The notes: generated by a model not told the origin, from the sequence alone. Positions 8,436 to 16,682 are shown, numbered from the stretch's first letter. The stretch is DNA of 42,932 nt from JBEKHT01 sp049511715 (GCA_049511715.1 JBEKXU010000027.1:1-42932); one strand, 5' to 3'. Program-made: numbers and translations.

Positions 8436-9452
8436 TCAGTACCCGCGGGCGGGGTCAAAGAGGTTCAGGAGCGGCTGGCCCAACAGGTAGCGGCGAAGAT
8501 TGACCACGAACAGATCGACCGCGCGGACGTCGTACTCCCGCGAGACGCCGGCAATGTGCGGGGACAGGATGATCCGCGGCTCCTCCCAAAGGGGGCTATC
8601 CGGAGGCAGCGGCTCCTGCGCGAAGACGTCCATCGCGGCGCCGGCTAGGATGCCGTCGCGGACGGCGCCCAGGACAGCCGCCTCTTCCAGGAGCCCGCCC
8701 CGGGACACGTCGATCAGAAACGCTCCTCGTTTGGCCGCCGAAATCGCCTCCCCCCCCAGCAGGGAGCGAGAGCGCGCTGTGAGTGGAGCCGAAACCAAGA
8801 TGAAATCACTTTCCGCCAGCACTCTGGCGAGCGCCTCCGGCGGGTAGATTCGGTCCGGGAACTCGCCTCGGGGATCACCCAGCCCTTCCGGAGTGAAGCC
8901 GGGATCCTCCGGATGCATGGCGTCATTCTTAATGGCCAGCACCTTCGCTCCAAAGGCTCGGCACAGGCGCGCCACCTCCCGGCCCACACTGCCGTAGCCG
9001 ATGATCCCCACCGTGGCGCTGCGTAGCTCGGTGGGTAAGAAGTGTTCCCATCGGTTTTTGGGCCACTCCTTGCTCGCCTTGAGCGCCGCCATCTCGGAAA
9101 GGCCATGCCCGAGGGCCAGCATCATCATGACCACGTATTCCCCCATTTGTGACGCCGCCGCCCCGGAAAGACTCGTGAACTGCACTCCCGCTCTGAGGAG
9201 CGGATGATCCCCAACTCGATCCAGGCCAGCCCGATGAAACTGAACCCAGCGCAGGCAAGGGGCAGAGGCCGGCTCGGGCAGGGCGTTCAGGGTGTAAAGC
9301 ACTTCGGTCTCCGCGACCAGCGCCGCGGGCAAGTCTTCGGCTTTTCGGGCGACGTGTTGGTGTACCGTCAGCCTGGGTGAGACCGAGATGACCCGGTCAA
9401 CCAACTCTTTGTCCAGAGGCTCCGTAATGAGGAGGTGAATGGTGGAAACCAT
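8436..9452 (-). CDS. D-2-hydroxyacid dehydrogenase family protein
   Basis: NAD(P)-dependent oxidoreductase of 338 aa. The Rossmann motif GYGSVG is at 152-157, and the catalytic Arg251 (DVSRGGLLEE), Glu280 (FAQEPLPP) and His299 (SPHIAG) are all present. About 25 extra residues after the dinucleotide fold (roughly 177-203, DAMHPEDPGF and onward) resemble the insertion seen in glyoxylate/hydroxypyruvate-type members. The substrate is probably a small 2-keto acid. It is the first gene of a seven-gene minus-strand run ending at 3606. An extended -10 promoter candidate lies at 9779-9787, which would leave a leader of over 300 nt. Confidence 0.9.
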   Translation of the reverse strand: MVSTIHLLITEPLDKELVDRVISVSPRLTVHQHVARKAEDLPAALVAETEVLYTLNALPEPASAPCLRWVQFHRAGLDRVGDHPLLRAGVQFTSLSGAAASQMGEYVVMMMLALGHGLSEMAALKASKEWPKNRWEHFLPTELRSATVGIIGYGSVGREVARLCRAFGAKVLAIKNDAMHPEDPGFTPEGLGDPRGEFPDRIYPPEALARVLAESDFILVSAPLTARSRSLLGGEAISAAKRGAFLIDVSRGGLLEEAAVLGAVRDGILAGAAMDVFAQEPLPPDSPLWEEPRIILSPHIAGVSREYDVRAVDLFVVNLRRYLLGQPLLNLFDPARGY

Positions 9453-9778
9453 CAGGCCGCCGCTCGTGAGTTGAGATAGGGCCCAAGAGGCCCTGGCTTC
9501 CTAGACCCGTTCCATCCCCGCGCCCGCCAGCCAGGGTATCCTGCCCGCGGCCGGAACCCGAACAGGCCCAAGAAGGGGTCCTCGTAGGGGAAACGTAGGG
9601 GAGACGAAGGCCAAAGCGCAAGCATAGGCAGGGGGAGGCGTGTTATCGTGCTAATCGAAGGGCGATGTCTCTTCTTCTCCTCCTTTTGGAGAGCCAGGGT
9701 CGGCGTCCCTGGCTCTCTTGGTTCCGGGACAGGGCAACCGGGGCCCAGCTTCCTGTAGCGATACCTCCGCCTTTCGCG

Positions 9779-9787
9779 AGTATACCA
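9779..9787 (-). promoter_or_regulatory. Candidate extended -10 promoter for the dehydrogenase operon
   Basis: The minus strand reads TGGTATACT, a TGn extended -10 with one mismatch to TATAAT. The predicted start near 9772 leaves a leader of about 320 nt. No -35 box is evident. Confidence 0.4.
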
Positions 9788-9826
9788 TGCGCAAGAGGCC
9801 GATCGCGATGATGGGATGGTCGCCTC

Positions 9827-9835
9827 TGCTATAAT
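9827..9835 (+). promoter_or_regulatory. Extended -10 promoter for murJ, apparently leaderless
   Basis: TGCTATAAT matches the extended -10 consensus perfectly. The hexamer ends at 9835, so transcription should start at about 9842-9844, on or next to the GTG start of murJ. No Shine-Dalgarno sequence would be in the transcript. No -35 box is evident, as expected for an extended -10. Confidence 0.55.
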
Positions 9836-9843
9836 CCTGCTTC

Positions 9844-11436
9844 GTGTCTCAGCCTTCCGGATCGAATCGTATTGCACGTGCCGCGGCCACCGTAATGGCC
9901 GCGTTCCTGCTTTCCAACGTCACCGGATTGATTCGGGAAATCCTGGTCTCCCGGGCCTTTGGTACGGGGACCGAAATCGATGCCTTCAACGCCGCGCTGA
10001 ACGTTTCCAACATCGTTTTCTACCTGATGGCCGGCGGCGCTTTGGCCTCTGCCTTTCTGCCGATCTATACCGATTTCCTCACCCGGGGAGATCGGGACGG
10101 GGCCGATGAACTCGCGTGTGCAGTTGCCTCGTGGGTCGGCTTGCTGATGTTTGCGGCCAGCTTGCTGGCCTTCGCATTCGCCGCGCCGCTCGTTCAGCAG
10201 GTCGTCGCGCCCGGGTTCCTCCCCCAAGAGCAGGTCATCACGGTCCGGCTCCTGCGGATCCTTCTCATCTCCCCGACTATCTTTGGCCTCAGCGGCCTCG
10301 TGATGGGCATCCTGAACGCCCACCAGCATTTCCTGCTGCCGGCTCTGGCCCCCTCCCTCTACTGGCTGGGCATCATCCTCGGTGTGCTCTTCCTGGTTCC
10401 GCACATGGGAATCAACGGCTTGGCTTGGGGGGCCGTCGTAGGCGCTCTCATGCACCTGACGATCCAGCTTCCCGGGCTGCGAGGAATCCATCCCAAGTAC
10501 CGGCTGTCCCTCGGTCTCTCCAACCCGGCAGTCGGCGAGGTCGTGCGTCTGATGGGCCCCCGCCTGATCGGCCAAGCCTCCGTCCAGGTAAACGTGCTCG
10601 TGAACACCATCCTGGCTTCCGGGCAGCCAGAGGGTAGCCTGACCGCCCTAGCCAAGGCCTGGATGGTCATGACGGTTCCTGAAGTCGTGATTGCCCAGGC
10701 GATCGGGATTGCCGCCCTCCCGACTTTTGCGACGCAGGCCAGCCATGGGGAATTAGGTCATCTGCGCTCCTCGCTGGCCGAAACCATGCGAGGGATGTTT
10801 TTTCTTTCGCTGCCAGCCTCGCTGGGTTTGATCCTGCTGGCCAGGCCCCTGGTGACCGTTCTCTTCCAGCGCGGAGACTTCACAGCGCATTCGACCGATC
10901 TCGTGTCCTGGGCTCTTATTTTCTACTCGGCCGGCTTAGTTTCCCACTCGATGATTGAGGTCCTTTCGCGAGCCTTCTACGCCGTTCACGACACCCTGAC
11001 TCCCGTCCTGACCAGTCTGGGCTCGATGGCACTGAACGTCGTCTTCAGCCTGGGATTGAGTTCCCTTTTTGGGCACTGGGGATGGATGCCTCACGGGGGG
11101 CTGGCGCTGGCGAACTCCCTGGCAACCACGCTCGAGATGACCGCCCTGACGGTCATCATCTCCAGGCGCCTGGGCACTCCCCTGGACCACGCCACCCGAG
11201 GGAGCTTTGGGCGTTCGGCCCTGGCTACTCTGGGAATGGTGTTGGCGCTTGTGGCCTGGGGCCGCGTAACTCTGGGCAGCAGCTCCTGGATCGCTGGCCT
11301 GGGAGGCGTGCTGGTGGGCTTGGTTGGGTTTTGGCTCCTGGCCTTGCTGCTGGGATCTCCGGAGGCCCGGTCTCTCCCCTTGCTTGTCTGGCACTGGATC
11401 AGGCCCGCTCCGGTTCGAGAAGCCCAGTCCCTTTAG
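9844..11436 (+). CDS. murJ: Lipid II flippase MurJ
   Basis: Integral membrane protein of 530 aa of the MVF/MOP exporter superfamily, which flips lipid II across the membrane for peptidoglycan synthesis. The N-terminal signature is LSNVTGLIREILVSRAFGTGTEIDAF in parts, with hydrophobic segments spread over the whole length, compatible with 14 TMs. FYSAGLVSHSMIEVLSRAFYA (about 360-380) is typical of MurJ. The GTG start lies 8 bases after a perfect TATAAT, so the mRNA is probably leaderless. It converges with a DUF212 gene only 8 bases apart. Its presence fits a cell that makes peptidoglycan. Confidence 0.94.
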   Translation: MSQPSGSNRIARAAATVMAAFLLSNVTGLIREILVSRAFGTGTEIDAFNAALNVSNIVFYLMAGGALASAFLPIYTDFLTRGDRDGADELACAVASWVGLLMFAASLLAFAFAAPLVQQVVAPGFLPQEQVITVRLLRILLISPTIFGLSGLVMGILNAHQHFLLPALAPSLYWLGIILGVLFLVPHMGINGLAWGAVVGALMHLTIQLPGLRGIHPKYRLSLGLSNPAVGEVVRLMGPRLIGQASVQVNVLVNTILASGQPEGSLTALAKAWMVMTVPEVVIAQAIGIAALPTFATQASHGELGHLRSSLAETMRGMFFLSLPASLGLILLARPLVTVLFQRGDFTAHSTDLVSWALIFYSAGLVSHSMIEVLSRAFYAVHDTLTPVLTSLGSMALNVVFSLGLSSLFGHWGWMPHGGLALANSLATTLEMTALTVIISRRLGTPLDHATRGSFGRSALATLGMVLALVAWGRVTLGSSSWIAGLGGVLVGLVGFWLLALLLGSPEARSLPLLVWHWIRPAPVREAQSL

Positions 11437-11444
11437 CCCATTGA

Positions 11445-11891
11445 TCAGCGCCAGACGAGGCCCAGAATCTCTGCCACGGCCAAGCCCAGGACCGCTCCAG
11501 CGAAAACCTCGCCGGGCGTATGCCCCAGAAGTTCTATGAGTTGTTCTTCGTGCAAGGGATTCCCACTGGCCAGATCCGAAAGCATCGCATTGATGAGCCG
11601 GGCATGCTCGCCGGCCTGGCGGCGGATACCCGCCGCATCATAGAGGACAATGAGTGCCACCGCCAAGGCCAGCCCGAAGAGGGGGGAATCGAATCCCTGG
11701 GTGAGGCCAATGGAGACGGCCGCGCTGACGATCAGGGCCGCGTGGGAGGATGGCATCCCGCCGGCACCGAAGAGCAGGGACCAATCCCACTCGCGCTTCT
11801 GGAGGTACCCCACGGGGAGCTTCAGCAACTGCGCCAGCACCCACGCACTGAGAGCGGTAACTAGGACGTGATTGGCGAGCAGAGAGCCCAT
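11445..11891 (-). CDS. Divergent PAP2-family (DUF212) membrane protein
   Basis: Protein of 148 aa of the YuiD/DUF212 family. FGAGGMPSSHAAL (about 42-54) is the PAP2-like phosphatase signature PSSH, followed by YDAAGIRRQAGEHA and LGHTPGEVFAGAVLG. Four or five hydrophobic segments are visible. The family is related to acid phosphatases and is predicted to act in membrane-lipid phosphate metabolism. No specific substrate is established. It starts 6 bases after xseB and is likely the last gene of the xseA-xseB transcript. Co-location with exonuclease VII appears positional rather than functional. Confidence 0.88.
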   Translation of the reverse strand: MGSLLANHVLVTALSAWVLAQLLKLPVGYLQKREWDWSLLFGAGGMPSSHAALIVSAAVSIGLTQGFDSPLFGLALAVALIVLYDAAGIRRQAGEHARLINAMLSDLASGNPLHEEQLIELLGHTPGEVFAGAVLGLAVAEILGLVWR

Positions 11892-11897
11892 GCTCGG

Positions 11898-12173
11898 CTA
11901 CTCGTCTTGTTCGGAGGGCACGTCCGGGCTGGGGCTCCCGCTTGCTTCCCGCTCGGGGAGAGGTGCAATGGAAAGCCGTCGGACCTTGAGTTCCGCTCGG
12001 CCCAGCAAGTCCGCGCAGTGCTTCGCAAGCAGCTGCCCCCTTTCAAAGAGCCCGATGGCCTCCTCTAAGGGAGGGGTCTCTGTCTCCAGGCGGTGGACAA
12101 TGCTCTTGAGCTCTTCCAGAGCCTTCTCATAGCTCAGGCGGGTGACATCATCTCTCTTCTTTCGCGGAGGCAT
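11898..12173 (-). CDS. xseB: Exodeoxyribonuclease VII small subunit
   Basis: Protein of 91 aa. The core SYEKALEELKSIVHRLETETPPLEEAIGLFERG (in parts, residues 14-46) followed by LAKHCADLLGRAELKV is the XseB helical-hairpin fold. It assembles with XseA into the ATP-independent nuclease that degrades single-stranded DNA in DNA repair. The last 20 residues are a family-variable acidic tail. The ATG is preceded by GGAGAG and lies 20 bases after the xseA stop. Confidence 0.95.
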   Translation of the reverse strand: MPPRKKRDDVTRLSYEKALEELKSIVHRLETETPPLEEAIGLFERGQLLAKHCADLLGRAELKVRRLSIAPLPEREASGSPSPDVPSEQDE

Positions 12174-12193
12174 TCCACACTCTCCTCGCTTCG

Positions 12194-13411
12194 CTATTCG
12201 CTGCGGGCCACAACGCGGGCGCGGAGGCTTCCCTTTCTCACTCGGACGGCCAGGGACGTCCCCGGGGGGGCCTGCCGGGGTGCGGTCACCACTGCCCCAT
12301 CGCCCTCCCGCGTCACAATCGCGTATCCACGTCTCAAGACCTCCAGGGGGTTGACGCTGCGCATTACATTCACCAGGCCCCCCAGATCCGCTCGCTGCAA
12401 CTCCAGGATGCCTCGGTACCCCTCCCCGAGGCGATGGTGGAGGTCATCCACCAGCTGGCGTGCGGCGTCGAGCTGGGCACGCGGCGAAAGGCTGCGCAGG
12501 TACGCTTCCTGCGCGCCGAGCTCAGCCCGGTTCTCGCGCAACCAACGATCCAGATCACGGTCAAGACGGGACACCAGGGAGGACTGTTCTGCCTCCAATT
12601 CCAGCCGGTCCGGGGTGACCAGCTCGGCCGCGGCGGAGGGGGTAGGCGCCCGCCGGTCCGCGGCAAAATCCGCCAGGACTGTGTCGGTCTCATGTCCTAC
12701 CCCGGTCACGACGGGAGCCCGGCATCCGACGATGGCGCGAACCACAACTTCCTCATTGAAGGCCCACAGATCCTCCAGGCTGCCGCCCCCCCGGACCAGA
12801 AGGATCACATCCGGAGCCGCGCGATCCGCGGCCCTCAATGCAGCCACAATCTCCGCGGGGGCGGAGTCACCCTGGACCGAGGCCGGCGCCAGCACCACCT
12901 CAGCCAGCGGGAAACGCCGCGAGAGAACCGTAAGGACATCCTGAAGAGCAGCTCCGCTGGCGGAGGTGACCACTCCGATCCGCCGCGGCCAGGCCGGGAG
13001 CGGGCGCTTGCGCGCAGGATCGAAGAGCCCTTCAGCCTCCAACTTCGCCTTGAGGGCCAAGAAGCGCGCAAAGAGCGCTCCCTCTCCAGCCGGGCGGAAA
13101 AGGTCAACGTAGAGCTGGTATTGCCCCCCCACCTCGTACAGGCTCGCCCTCCCGTGCACCTCGATCCTCTGGCCTCCCGCGGGGATCGACTGGCGAGAGG
13201 CTGATTCCCGCCACATCACGCAACGAACCGAGGCATCCGAGTCTTTGAGGGTGAAGTACAGGTGGCCGGATGACGGCCGGGAGACGTTCGAGAGTTCCCC
13301 CTCAACCCAAAGGTCCTGGAGGGATTCGTCGTTGTCCAGCAACGTGCGGACGTAGCGGTTGAGACCCGACACCGTCCACACTAAAGGGGAGATCAAAGGT
13401 AGTTGTTCCAC
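12194..13411 (-). CDS. xseA: Exodeoxyribonuclease VII large subunit
   Basis: Catalytic subunit of exonuclease VII, 405 aa from the chosen start. The N-terminal OB-fold includes WVEGELSNVSRPSSGHLYF and GQYQLYVDLFRP. The catalytic domain shows WPRRIGVVTSASGAALQDV, ILLVRGGGSLEDLWAFNEE and GVGHETDTVLADFAADRRAPTPSAA in parts. A coiled-coil arm follows, then RRGYAIVTREGD. The start is uncertain: GTG 13411 and TTG 13396 both lie just ahead of the conserved TVSGLNRYVR, and neither has a strong Shine-Dalgarno. The open frame runs on to 13651, but that extension is composition-biased and unlike the family. Confidence 0.93.
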   Translation of the reverse strand: MEQLPLISPLVWTVSGLNRYVRTLLDNDESLQDLWVEGELSNVSRPSSGHLYFTLKDSDASVRCVMWRESASRQSIPAGGQRIEVHGRASLYEVGGQYQLYVDLFRPAGEGALFARFLALKAKLEAEGLFDPARKRPLPAWPRRIGVVTSASGAALQDVLTVLSRRFPLAEVVLAPASVQGDSAPAEIVAALRAADRAAPDVILLVRGGGSLEDLWAFNEEVVVRAIVGCRAPVVTGVGHETDTVLADFAADRRAPTPSAAAELVTPDRLELEAEQSSLVSRLDRDLDRWLRENRAELGAQEAYLRSLSPRAQLDAARQLVDDLHHRLGEGYRGILELQRADLGGLVNVMRSVNPLEVLRRGYAIVTREGDGAVVTAPRQAPPGTSLAVRVRKGSLRARVVARSE

Positions 13412-13731
13412 CCAGAACCGAACCCGTGGGCCGCTCCACAGCAGGAACCCGCTCTGGCTACTCGGCTGGAGCCGAAGGGCTTCTGGGGGGTCGCGCTGGG
13501 TTCCAGCACGGCACTCCGGCCAAGGATTCCGATGGACGGCGGGCTCATCCCGCGGCTCCCGGCCATTCCGCATTCTACTCTGTATGCCAAAACGGTCTTC
13601 GCCCCCACGGCTCGGGTTACCAGGGCTGAGCGAAGGGTGCCGAAGGCGCAATTACCTCTTCGGGAAAATCTCTGCGTAGACACGGCCGGGGCAGGTGCCG
13701 CAGCCCGACGGGCCGCAGGGGGAAGGGGGGG
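13412..13731. other. Gene-free stretch between xseA and the ATP-grasp gene
   Basis: These 320 bases hold no open frame that resembles a protein. A minus-strand TAGAAT (13572-13577) is a possible -10 for xseA, with no matching -35. A weak GC-rich inverted repeat lies just after the ATP-grasp stop, around 13695-13715, without a T-run. No RNase P, SRP or tmRNA motif was found. Confidence 0.4.
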
Positions 13732-14775
13732 CTAGGCCGTCACCGCGGCGCCCACGAATACCGGTGAGGGCTGGTTCTCTCGGGCGGAGGCGAGATGGAG
13801 GATGTGCGAGATCGTTCGGCCGTAGTCGTATCCCGCTGCACGGGCCGCACGCGCAAACCCTCCCTCCATAGTGATATCCGGGTTCGAGTTGACATCCAGC
13901 ACGTAGGGCACGCCGTCCCGCACGCGGATGTCCACCCGGCCGTAGTCACGAAGCCGCAAAGCCCGATAGGCCCGGCGTCCCACGCTCACCAGCTTCTGAC
14001 CCAGATCCGGATCCACATGGGCTGGACACTGAACGGAGGTGAGGAGATAGGCCTCCGAACCCGGGTCCCATTTCGCGTCAAAACTGCACAGACGCTGATG
14101 GTAGTCGTTGAAGACCGAATAGTCGATCGCGGCCAGGGGCAGGACATCAATTCTCCCGTTCCCCCACAGGGAGATGTTGATCTCCACGCCGTCGATGAAA
14201 TCCTCCACGAGGGCTTTGCACTTCCAGGTTTCCAGGACATACTCCACACGGCGGCGGAGCTCCTCCGGCGTATCCACCACGGCGTCCGGCGTGATTCCAT
14301 ACGAGCAGTGCTCGGTCGCCGGTTTAACCAGCGCGGGAAAACGAGTCCACCCATTGCGCACCGGGCGCGAATAGACTGCGGCTTGGGGAGTGGGGATGCG
14401 ATGCCTTCTCAACTGCTCCTTGGTGGTCACCTTATCGGTCGTGGCATAAAGTGCGGGACCGTCGGCTCCGGTGTAGGTGAACCCAAGAGCCTCCAGCACA
14501 GGCGGGACCTTTTCGTACGCATTGGGTTCCCCATCGAGCCCCTCACACCAGTTAAAGATCACGTACTCTTCTGGACGAAAGCCGCGCAAGGCCCCGGCCA
14601 CGTCCCGTCTCACCGGCACGGAGATAGCGCCAATGCCCAGAGAGTTCAGACCCAACTTCATTCGCGACACCGCCTGCTCGGCCGCCTCCCAATCCCCCGT
14701 GGTCCAATCGCTCATGATGTTGTGTAGGATGAGGACCCTGCTTTCCAGTGGCCGGGCGCCGCGCTCGCGTCTCAT
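13732..14775 (-). CDS. D-Ala-D-Ala-ligase-like ATP-grasp enzyme (first of two)
   Basis: Protein of 347 aa. The N-terminal Rossmann-like domain ends with YVIFNWCEGLDGEPNAYEKV, in place of the Ddl HG/GEDG region. The ATP-grasp domain shows DKVTTKEQLRRHRIPTP (114-130), ALVKPATEHCSYGI (ATP Lys151), ALVEDFIDGVEINISLWG (Glu191), RVDIRV (Asp282) and VLDVNSNPDI (Asp294, Asn296) for metal binding. This fold joins a carboxylate to an amine through an acyl phosphate. The FNxCEG variant, shared with the second ATP-grasp gene here, argues against ordinary peptidoglycan Ddl activity. It has its own promoter candidate and a hairpin holding the ribosome-binding site. Substrates are unknown; an amino-acid or beta-lysine ligase is my inference. 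Confidence 0.85.
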   Translation of the reverse strand: MRRERGARPLESRVLILHNIMSDWTTGDWEAAEQAVSRMKLGLNSLGIGAISVPVRRDVAGALRGFRPEEYVIFNWCEGLDGEPNAYEKVPPVLEALGFTYTGADGPALYATTDKVTTKEQLRRHRIPTPQAAVYSRPVRNGWTRFPALVKPATEHCSYGITPDAVVDTPEELRRRVEYVLETWKCKALVEDFIDGVEINISLWGNGRIDVLPLAAIDYSVFNDYHQRLCSFDAKWDPGSEAYLLTSVQCPAHVDPDLGQKLVSVGRRAYRALRLRDYGRVDIRVRDGVPYVLDVNSNPDITMEGGFARAARAAGYDYGRTISHILHLASARENQPSPVFVGAAVTA

Positions 14776-14791
14776 AAGACTCCTCAGTCTT
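14776..14791 (-). promoter_or_regulatory. Ribosome-binding site in the loop of a 6-bp hairpin at the ATP-grasp start
   Basis: The minus strand reads AAGACT GAGG AGTCTT directly before the ATG at 14775: perfect 6-bp arms with the Shine-Dalgarno core in a 4-base loop. Folding would leave only the loop accessible. This could tune translation or could be chance. Confidence 0.45.
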
Positions 14792-14837
14792 CTCCTTGAA
14801 CCGGGTCTAGCCCTTGAGCCGTTTTTCCCTTGGTTTC

Positions 14838-14865
14838 ATCCTACCATACAAATGAGCGCCGTCAA
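14838..14865 (-). promoter_or_regulatory. Candidate sigma-70-type promoter for the ATP-grasp gene
   Basis: On the minus strand, TTGACG (14860-14865) and TAGGAT (14838-14843) are separated by 16 bases. The predicted start near 14832 gives a leader of about 57 nt. This suggests that the gene is also transcribed independently of the kamA run upstream. Confidence 0.5.
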
Positions 14866-14906
14866 GACTTATTGCCTTAAAGTTACCAGCCTTGTCCTTT
14901 AACACT

Positions 14907-14929
14907 TCAGGGGCGGTTCACGCCCCTGA
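14907..14929 (-). terminator. Hairpin downstream of the acetyltransferase gene
   Basis: Perfect 9-bp stem (tcaggggcg with its complement, 5-nt loop) about 80 bases past the GNAT stop. It is followed on the minus strand by AAGTGTTAAAG, not a T-run, so it is a weak terminator or processing site. Confidence 0.4.
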
Positions 14930-15011
14930 GTCTCTGCTCGGCGACCACCTGCGTTCCCTCGAGCGAGTCGCAACCTCCTTCTGCACCTCCCGCCTGCCCT
15001 CGCGGAACGAG

Positions 15012-15515
15012 TCACGACGCTCTGTCAAGTCTCCGAACCCACACGACGAGGTCGTCGCCCGGCCGATAGAAGTCTGCGATGCGTGCCGCCTGATCGCAGC
15101 CAACGCGTCGATAGAAATCATTCGCTGGCGCATAGGGCGGAGTGCTGCTCGTCCAGATGGCAATCAACCGTCCACCTTCCTTCCGTACCTCTTGCTCGAC
15201 ATGTTCAAATAGCGCCCGGGCGATTCCCTGCCTCCTCTTCGTGCGGTCGGTGCAAATCCAATACAGGTCGTAAGCGCCCTCCGTGAGCGGCGTCGGTCCC
15301 CAGCACGTGAAACCTACGACGGTGTTGCCCAGGTGCGCAGAGAGAAAGTTGTATCCGCAGTGCGGATCGCTTTGCGCTTCATCGAACAACTCGAAGACGG
15401 TGTTGATTTCTTCGAGCGTGAATATTCCGGCCTCGCGCGCCAGATGGCCGATTGCCTCGCGGTCCTCGACGCGGGTGAGACGAACCTCAAGGGTGGGATC
15501 GGGCGTCGCTTTCAT
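15012..15515 (-). CDS. GNAT-family N-acetyltransferase
   Basis: Protein of 167 aa, a single GNAT domain. The acetyl-CoA-binding motif is TKRRQGIARALFEHVEQE (R/Q-x-x-G-x-A), preceded by a YDLYWICTD beta strand and followed by NDFYRRVGCD. The family moves an acetyl group from acetyl-CoA to an amine. It starts 33 bases after the second ATP-grasp gene and so is probably co-transcribed with it. It is shorter than, and not obviously like, the known beta-lysine acetyltransferase AblB. Context nevertheless suggests acetylation of beta-lysine, of a ligase product, or of an amine precursor. ATG 15515 was chosen; no clear Shine-Dalgarno is visible. Confidence 0.85.
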   Translation of the reverse strand: MKATPDPTLEVRLTRVEDREAIGHLAREAGIFTLEEINTVFELFDEAQSDPHCGYNFLSAHLGNTVVGFTCWGPTPLTEGAYDLYWICTDRTKRRQGIARALFEHVEQEVRKEGGRLIAIWTSSTPPYAPANDFYRRVGCDQAARIADFYRPGDDLVVWVRRLDRAS

Positions 15516-15548
15516 GGGCAAGTTTAGACTCGAGCGCCTGGCGATTTC

Positions 15549-16682
15549 TCAGGCAGACGATGGTTGCGCCTCCACGCTGGTCCGGCCCGGGTCCCTTCGC
15601 CCCTGCCGCTTGAGGCCGGCCTTCAAAATGGAATGGAGCAGATTCTCGTAGGTCCATTCCTCGGCCCGGGCGCAGAGCACAAGATCGGAGACCGAAGCAA
15701 GTCCGGGCAAAGCATTGATCTCAAGTACCTGGGGTTGATTCCCGTGCCGCTCGTCCAGTCGAAAGTCGACCCGCGCAAAGTCCAGGCAGCGGGTCAGCCG
15801 AAAAGTCTCCACGCTGAGACGCATGATTTCGGCGCCCAGCTCCCGGCTCAGAGGCGCTGGGCACAGATACGGGAACTCGCTTAGCGGCAGGGTCTTGAGG
15901 GCATGGCTGTAGAAGGGATCCATCCCGGAAAGGCGGCCGTGATCGATCTGAAAAAGCGGGAAGATATGCACTCCCCCCCAGTCCAGACCGCCTCCCGCGG
16001 TTCGCGGCAAGTCGCGAAAGCTCGGGATCGCACGCCCTTCCCAGGACTCCTCCAGGTTGCCCGTTAGGCCACAGGTCACATCGGCTCCGGGAACGTACTC
16101 TTCCACCAGCACGGGTTCCCCATAGGCCTGGAGAAGATCGGTGAGCCGGACCCGCAGTTGCTCCTCGCTTTCGACGAGCGAACGGCTGTCGATGCCGATG
16201 CCAGTCCCTTCCCTGGCAGGCTTGACGAAGAGCGGCCAGCGCAAGGAAGGATCCAGGGGCAGGTCGGCGTGCGGGAATTCCTGAAAGGCCGGCGTAGGCA
16301 GGCCCGCCGCCAGGAGAATCCGCTTTGTGGCCACCTTATCCAGGGTGTTCGCCAGACACTGAATCCGTCCCCCCGTGTAGGGCATTCCCATCATCTCCAG
16401 CAGAGCCGGGACCTGGGATTCTCGCGAGTCACCGCGGTAGCCCTCGCAGGTGTTGAAGCAGATGTCAATGCGGTGGCGTCTCAGCTGTCGGGGTAGATCC
16501 AGATTGCCCTCCAGGGGAACCACTTCATACCCGCAGGAGCGCAGGGCGCGGCAATACGCTTCCACATTGACTTCCGCGTCAAGCTCCTCCAGCGCATCGG
16601 AGGGGCGACCTCCATTCCTTGGCGCGTTGGACTTGAGGTTGTGGAGCACCGCTACCCGCAAGGGACGAGGAGACGCTTCCAT
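15549..16682 (-). CDS. D-Ala-D-Ala-ligase-like ATP-grasp enzyme (second)
   Basis: Protein of 377 aa. The N domain has RVAVLHNLKSN and ICFNTCEGYRGDSRESQVPALLEMMG. The ATP-grasp domain has DKVATKRILLAAGLPTP, LFVKPAREGTGIGI (Lys154), VLVEEYVPGADVTCGLTG (Glu194-195), FARVDFRLD (Asp306) and VLEINALPG (Glu321, Asn323). It resembles Ddl ligases but has FNxCEG like the other ATP-grasp gene here. The two are clearly paralogues and may catalyse successive ligations. The start is uncertain: GTG 16742, 8 nt after a GGAGGAGGG stretch, would add 20 residues, while ATG 16682 lacks a Shine-Dalgarno but sits nearer the first conserved strand. It follows kamA. Confidence 0.87.
   Translation of the reverse strand: MEASPRPLRVAVLHNLKSNAPRNGGRPSDALEELDAEVNVEAYCRALRSCGYEVVPLEGNLDLPRQLRRHRIDICFNTCEGYRGDSRESQVPALLEMMGMPYTGGRIQCLANTLDKVATKRILLAAGLPTPAFQEFPHADLPLDPSLRWPLFVKPAREGTGIGIDSRSLVESEEQLRVRLTDLLQAYGEPVLVEEYVPGADVTCGLTGNLEESWEGRAIPSFRDLPRTAGGGLDWGGVHIFPLFQIDHGRLSGMDPFYSHALKTLPLSEFPYLCPAPLSRELGAEIMRLSVETFRLTRCLDFARVDFRLDERHGNQPQVLEINALPGLASVSDLVLCARAEEWTYENLLHSILKAGLKRQGRRDPGRTSVEAQPSSA

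Larger units (their letters stand above)
9453..9843. other. Divergent intergenic region with an 11-bp hairpin and a short tandem repeat
   Basis: No convincing gene lies in these 391 bases between the 2-hydroxyacid dehydrogenase and murJ. They hold two divergent extended -10 boxes (9779-9787 minus, 9827-9835 plus). They also hold a perfect inverted repeat, 9689-9699 with 9707-9717 (gagagccaggg and its complement, 7-nt loop). On neither strand is the hairpin followed by a T-run, so it is not a typical intrinsic terminator. It lies inside the predicted minus-strand leader and could be an RNA structure. At 9583-9604 an 11-bp unit (cgtaggggaaa, then cgtaggggaga) is repeated in tandem with one mismatch. 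Confidence 0.55.

Noticed and set aside
13412..13651. 80-residue N-terminal extension of XseA
   Set aside because: The residues are compositionally biased and absent from the family; XseA normally begins just before its TVSGLN segment.
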